Below, in pieces: positions 62,192 through 64,000 of a stretch of DNA of 64,000 bases (the first letter of the stretch is position 1; every line of letters starts with the position of its first letter). Below the pieces are notes generated by a model. That model saw only the letters and a program-made list of their open reading frames with translations, made no database searches and was not told where the DNA came from. A program made the position numbers and the translations under genes. The stretch comes from Lepeophtheirus salmonis (taxonomy: Eukaryota; Arthropoda; Copepoda; Siphonostomatoida; Caligidae), in the NCBI RefSeq assembly GCF_016086655.4, contig NC_052134.2:5828001-5892000 (forward strand), read 5' to 3'.

Positions 62192-63050
62192 GGATAGCCA
62201 ATTTTCTTCTTTGAGCTCTATCCCCAAGTTTATCCCAAATTTTCCCTTGCAGCATTTGCTTAATCAATATCATTCTATCACACTCATCAAAGATATTAAA
62301 TGAGGACTCAGTGTGATTTTTGCAGAAAGTGCAATATCTTTTTTTCTGTTTTTGGTGGAGACTGTTTAATAAACAAGATTACATCTTAGTCATCTCTCTT
62401 TGAAATCGGTAAATTGATTTATCATGACCAATTTCCATCCCACTTTATTGATCCCAATATCAATTATATTCAGCAATCGGATTTGTTTAGAAACAAGCAA
62501 AACTTCCATTTTCCTGAGGTCCTCTCGAACATAGTGAGAACTTCTAACAAAATGTAAAACGGAATTTGTTGACCCATTCTTCTTGTTTGGTTTTATATCT
62601 CTTATAGAAATCATACAGTTGGTTGAGACAAAATTAAAAGAATTAGACATAGGAATGAAATTACTGGCATTTTAGCGACACATCCTAAATGCGTATTTAG
62701 TTCATCTCTACTTTTTTTTAACCCATAAAAATTAACAGCCTTAAAATGATATAACAGTGGAAGAGTAGCCGACAGAATGGAACTCCAAAAAGTTGATAGT
62801 CCATTCAAGTAATTTTCATTCTTAGGTAAATATGAAATAAGCTCTGTTGGACCCTTAGTAATTATTTTCTAATATAGTAGCCCGTGTTTTTCTCAAAACA
62901 TTTTCTGATTCTTTTAAATCAAAATTCCGTAAAAGCCCTTAATTTTCCGACCCAGTAATTTTTTTAAAATAATTTGGAGATAGGTATTAATGATCATTCG
63001 TAGAAGAATACAAATCGGATCCAACTCAACTATGAGAAAAATCAATTATT
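62192..63050 (-). pseudogene. Non-LTR retrotransposon C-terminal relic
   Basis: Reading leftward on the minus strand, four consecutive coding-like segments lie in changing frames. They are: F-K-K-I-T-G-S-E-N and L-R-N-F-D-L-K-E-S-E-N (about 63000-62870); an open 65-codon segment (62808-62611) with L-L-Y-H-F-K-A-V-N-F-Y-G-L-K; an open 86-codon segment (62650-62390) with L-H-F-V-R-S-S-H-Y-V-R-E-D-L; and R-Y-C-T-F-C-K-N-H-T-E-S-S-F-N-I-F-D-E-C (about 62342-62283) followed by G-K-I-W-D-K-L-G-D-R-A-Q-R-R-K. The last block is the C-x2-C...C zinc-binding end of a LINE reverse-transcriptase protein, with the usual H replaced by N. Frameshifts and a stop before the finger show it is dead. Confidence 0.62.
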
Positions 63051-64000
63051 AATTTTAGAGAAGAAACTTGTGGATTAATTGCAAATTCACCACGGCGCAA
63101 TACAATATCATAGTAATAGTTATCACATTAATATTACATTCAATGTAATAAAAGACTGGTTTTACAGTTTGTCTCAATAATATGTTTTATTGAAAAGCTC
63201 TACTGCTTAAGGTGCCATAAATAAAAGGTTTCTAAAGTAATGAATAACTTCATTGAATTTCTAATTTTATAAAACATTTATTGTACAAAAAAAGTTTAAT
63301 AAAATATTTTTGAATATTTAATAAATTTACCATTTGTGCAAGCATTAATTAGCCTAGTTAACAAAGTTTGAATATTTCTAAACTATTTAGTGTTCCATAT
63401 CTAAATCTTAATCTTCTATATACGTACATTTAGATGCTACGAATTTTCTTCAAATTAACTGGATTTGAGTTTTTCAAAATTATATTAGACAACAAATTTA
63501 ACTTTAGTAAATATTCTATATAAACATTAGGATTTTTTATTCAAGTATAGTACTAAAACAAACCATTTCATGTAGAAATGGGTTTTAAATGTATAATTAA
63601 ATACAAAAAAATCAACACACTGTCAAATATCATTTGAAAAATTAAAAAAGATTTACAAGTGAAATTCTATTAGACTGGTTGATTAAAAGTTAACCAGTAT
63701 GATAGTAAAAAATAAAATGCATTTTTTTATTGATAAAAGAGTTAATTTTTTACTTTAAAAGTACTTAAAACAACTGTTGCAAAACACATTAATAACAAAT
63801 CCATCAATTCATAATTTGATAAATATATGCATTTGTTGAAAATCATTTGGAATAAAATTAGAATCAAAGCTCTTTTATCACTACCACTAATTGAATTATT
63901 TTGTACTCCAGGTAACAATACTTTCAATACCTACTGGCAATGGCTCTCATTCGCTCTAAAGAACCTTGCGTGTTATCATTTTCAAGCACTAAAAATTTTC
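63051..64000. other. AT-rich DNA at window edge
   Basis: No gene was recognised. A 61-codon minus-strand frame (63927-63742) is within chance expectation. The upstream part of the LINE relic to the left may extend into the first hundred bases. Confidence 0.55.

Noticed and set aside
9301..64000. CRISPR array, restriction or toxin-antitoxin style system
   Set aside because: The DNA is eukaryotic in character; neither spaced identical repeats nor prokaryotic gene organisation occurs. The 20-bp and 109-bp arrays have no unique spacers.

Overview
This 64 kb window is very AT-rich (roughly 70%) metazoan DNA. I could not support an intact host gene, rRNA, tRNA, operon or CRISPR array in it. The density and style of the mariner/Tc1 relics resemble sea-louse (caligid copepod, Lepeophtheirus/Caligus-like) genomic DNA. 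That assignment is inference from memory of transposase families and was not searched.

Layout. 0-9 kb: a degenerate coding-like block on the minus strand (about 310-1140), unrecognised islands near 4.5-5.7 kb, one copy of a dispersed GAGTC-rich repeat (6.6-6.9 kb), and a 181-codon ORF of unknown nature (6993-7538). 9-14 kb: a dead mariner (about 9007-10231) with both ends recognisable, a second copy of the GAGTC-rich repeat (10.78-11.08 kb), and the right end of another mariner (13.47-13.65 kb). 14-27 kb: long AT-rich DNA with three minus-strand mariner relics (19.85-20.3, 21.4-21.67, 24.90-25.71 kb); the last keeps both terminal inverted repeats. 27-33 kb: a non-LTR reverse-transcriptase fragment (27.45-27.78 kb), a degenerate 109-bp tandem array (29.37-29.79 kb), a 20-bp-phased array (30.01-30.12 kb) and a mariner C-terminal scrap (32.4-32.58 kb). 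34-36.5 kb: a P-element/THAP9-like transposase pseudogene with a recognisable THAP zinc finger. 38.4-41 kb: a non-autonomous inverted-repeat element directly abutting a full-length dead mariner. 42-46.3 kb: one arm of a dispersed repeat, then a half mariner flanked by an exact 45-bp direct duplication. 51.6-60.9 kb: further mariner and Tc1 relics, a non-LTR retrotransposon C-terminal relic (56.6-57.2 kb), and a foldback made of two inverted copies of the 42.3 kb repeat (58.25-58.93 kb). 62.2-63.05 kb: a second non-LTR retrotransposon C-terminal relic with a CCHC-type zinc-binding motif.

How it fits together. Many of the GC-richer, coding-looking islands turn out to be dead transposase or reverse transcriptase with stops and frameshifts. 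The window is best read as gene-poor intergenic or intronic DNA shaped by successive DNA-transposon and LINE insertions. In DNA this AT-rich, open frames of 60-100 codons are expected by chance in large numbers, so ORF length alone was not used as evidence. No new multi-gene system was found. The items most worth checking are the 45-bp duplication at the half mariner, the THAP/P relic, the foldback, the phased arrays and the 181-codon ORF.
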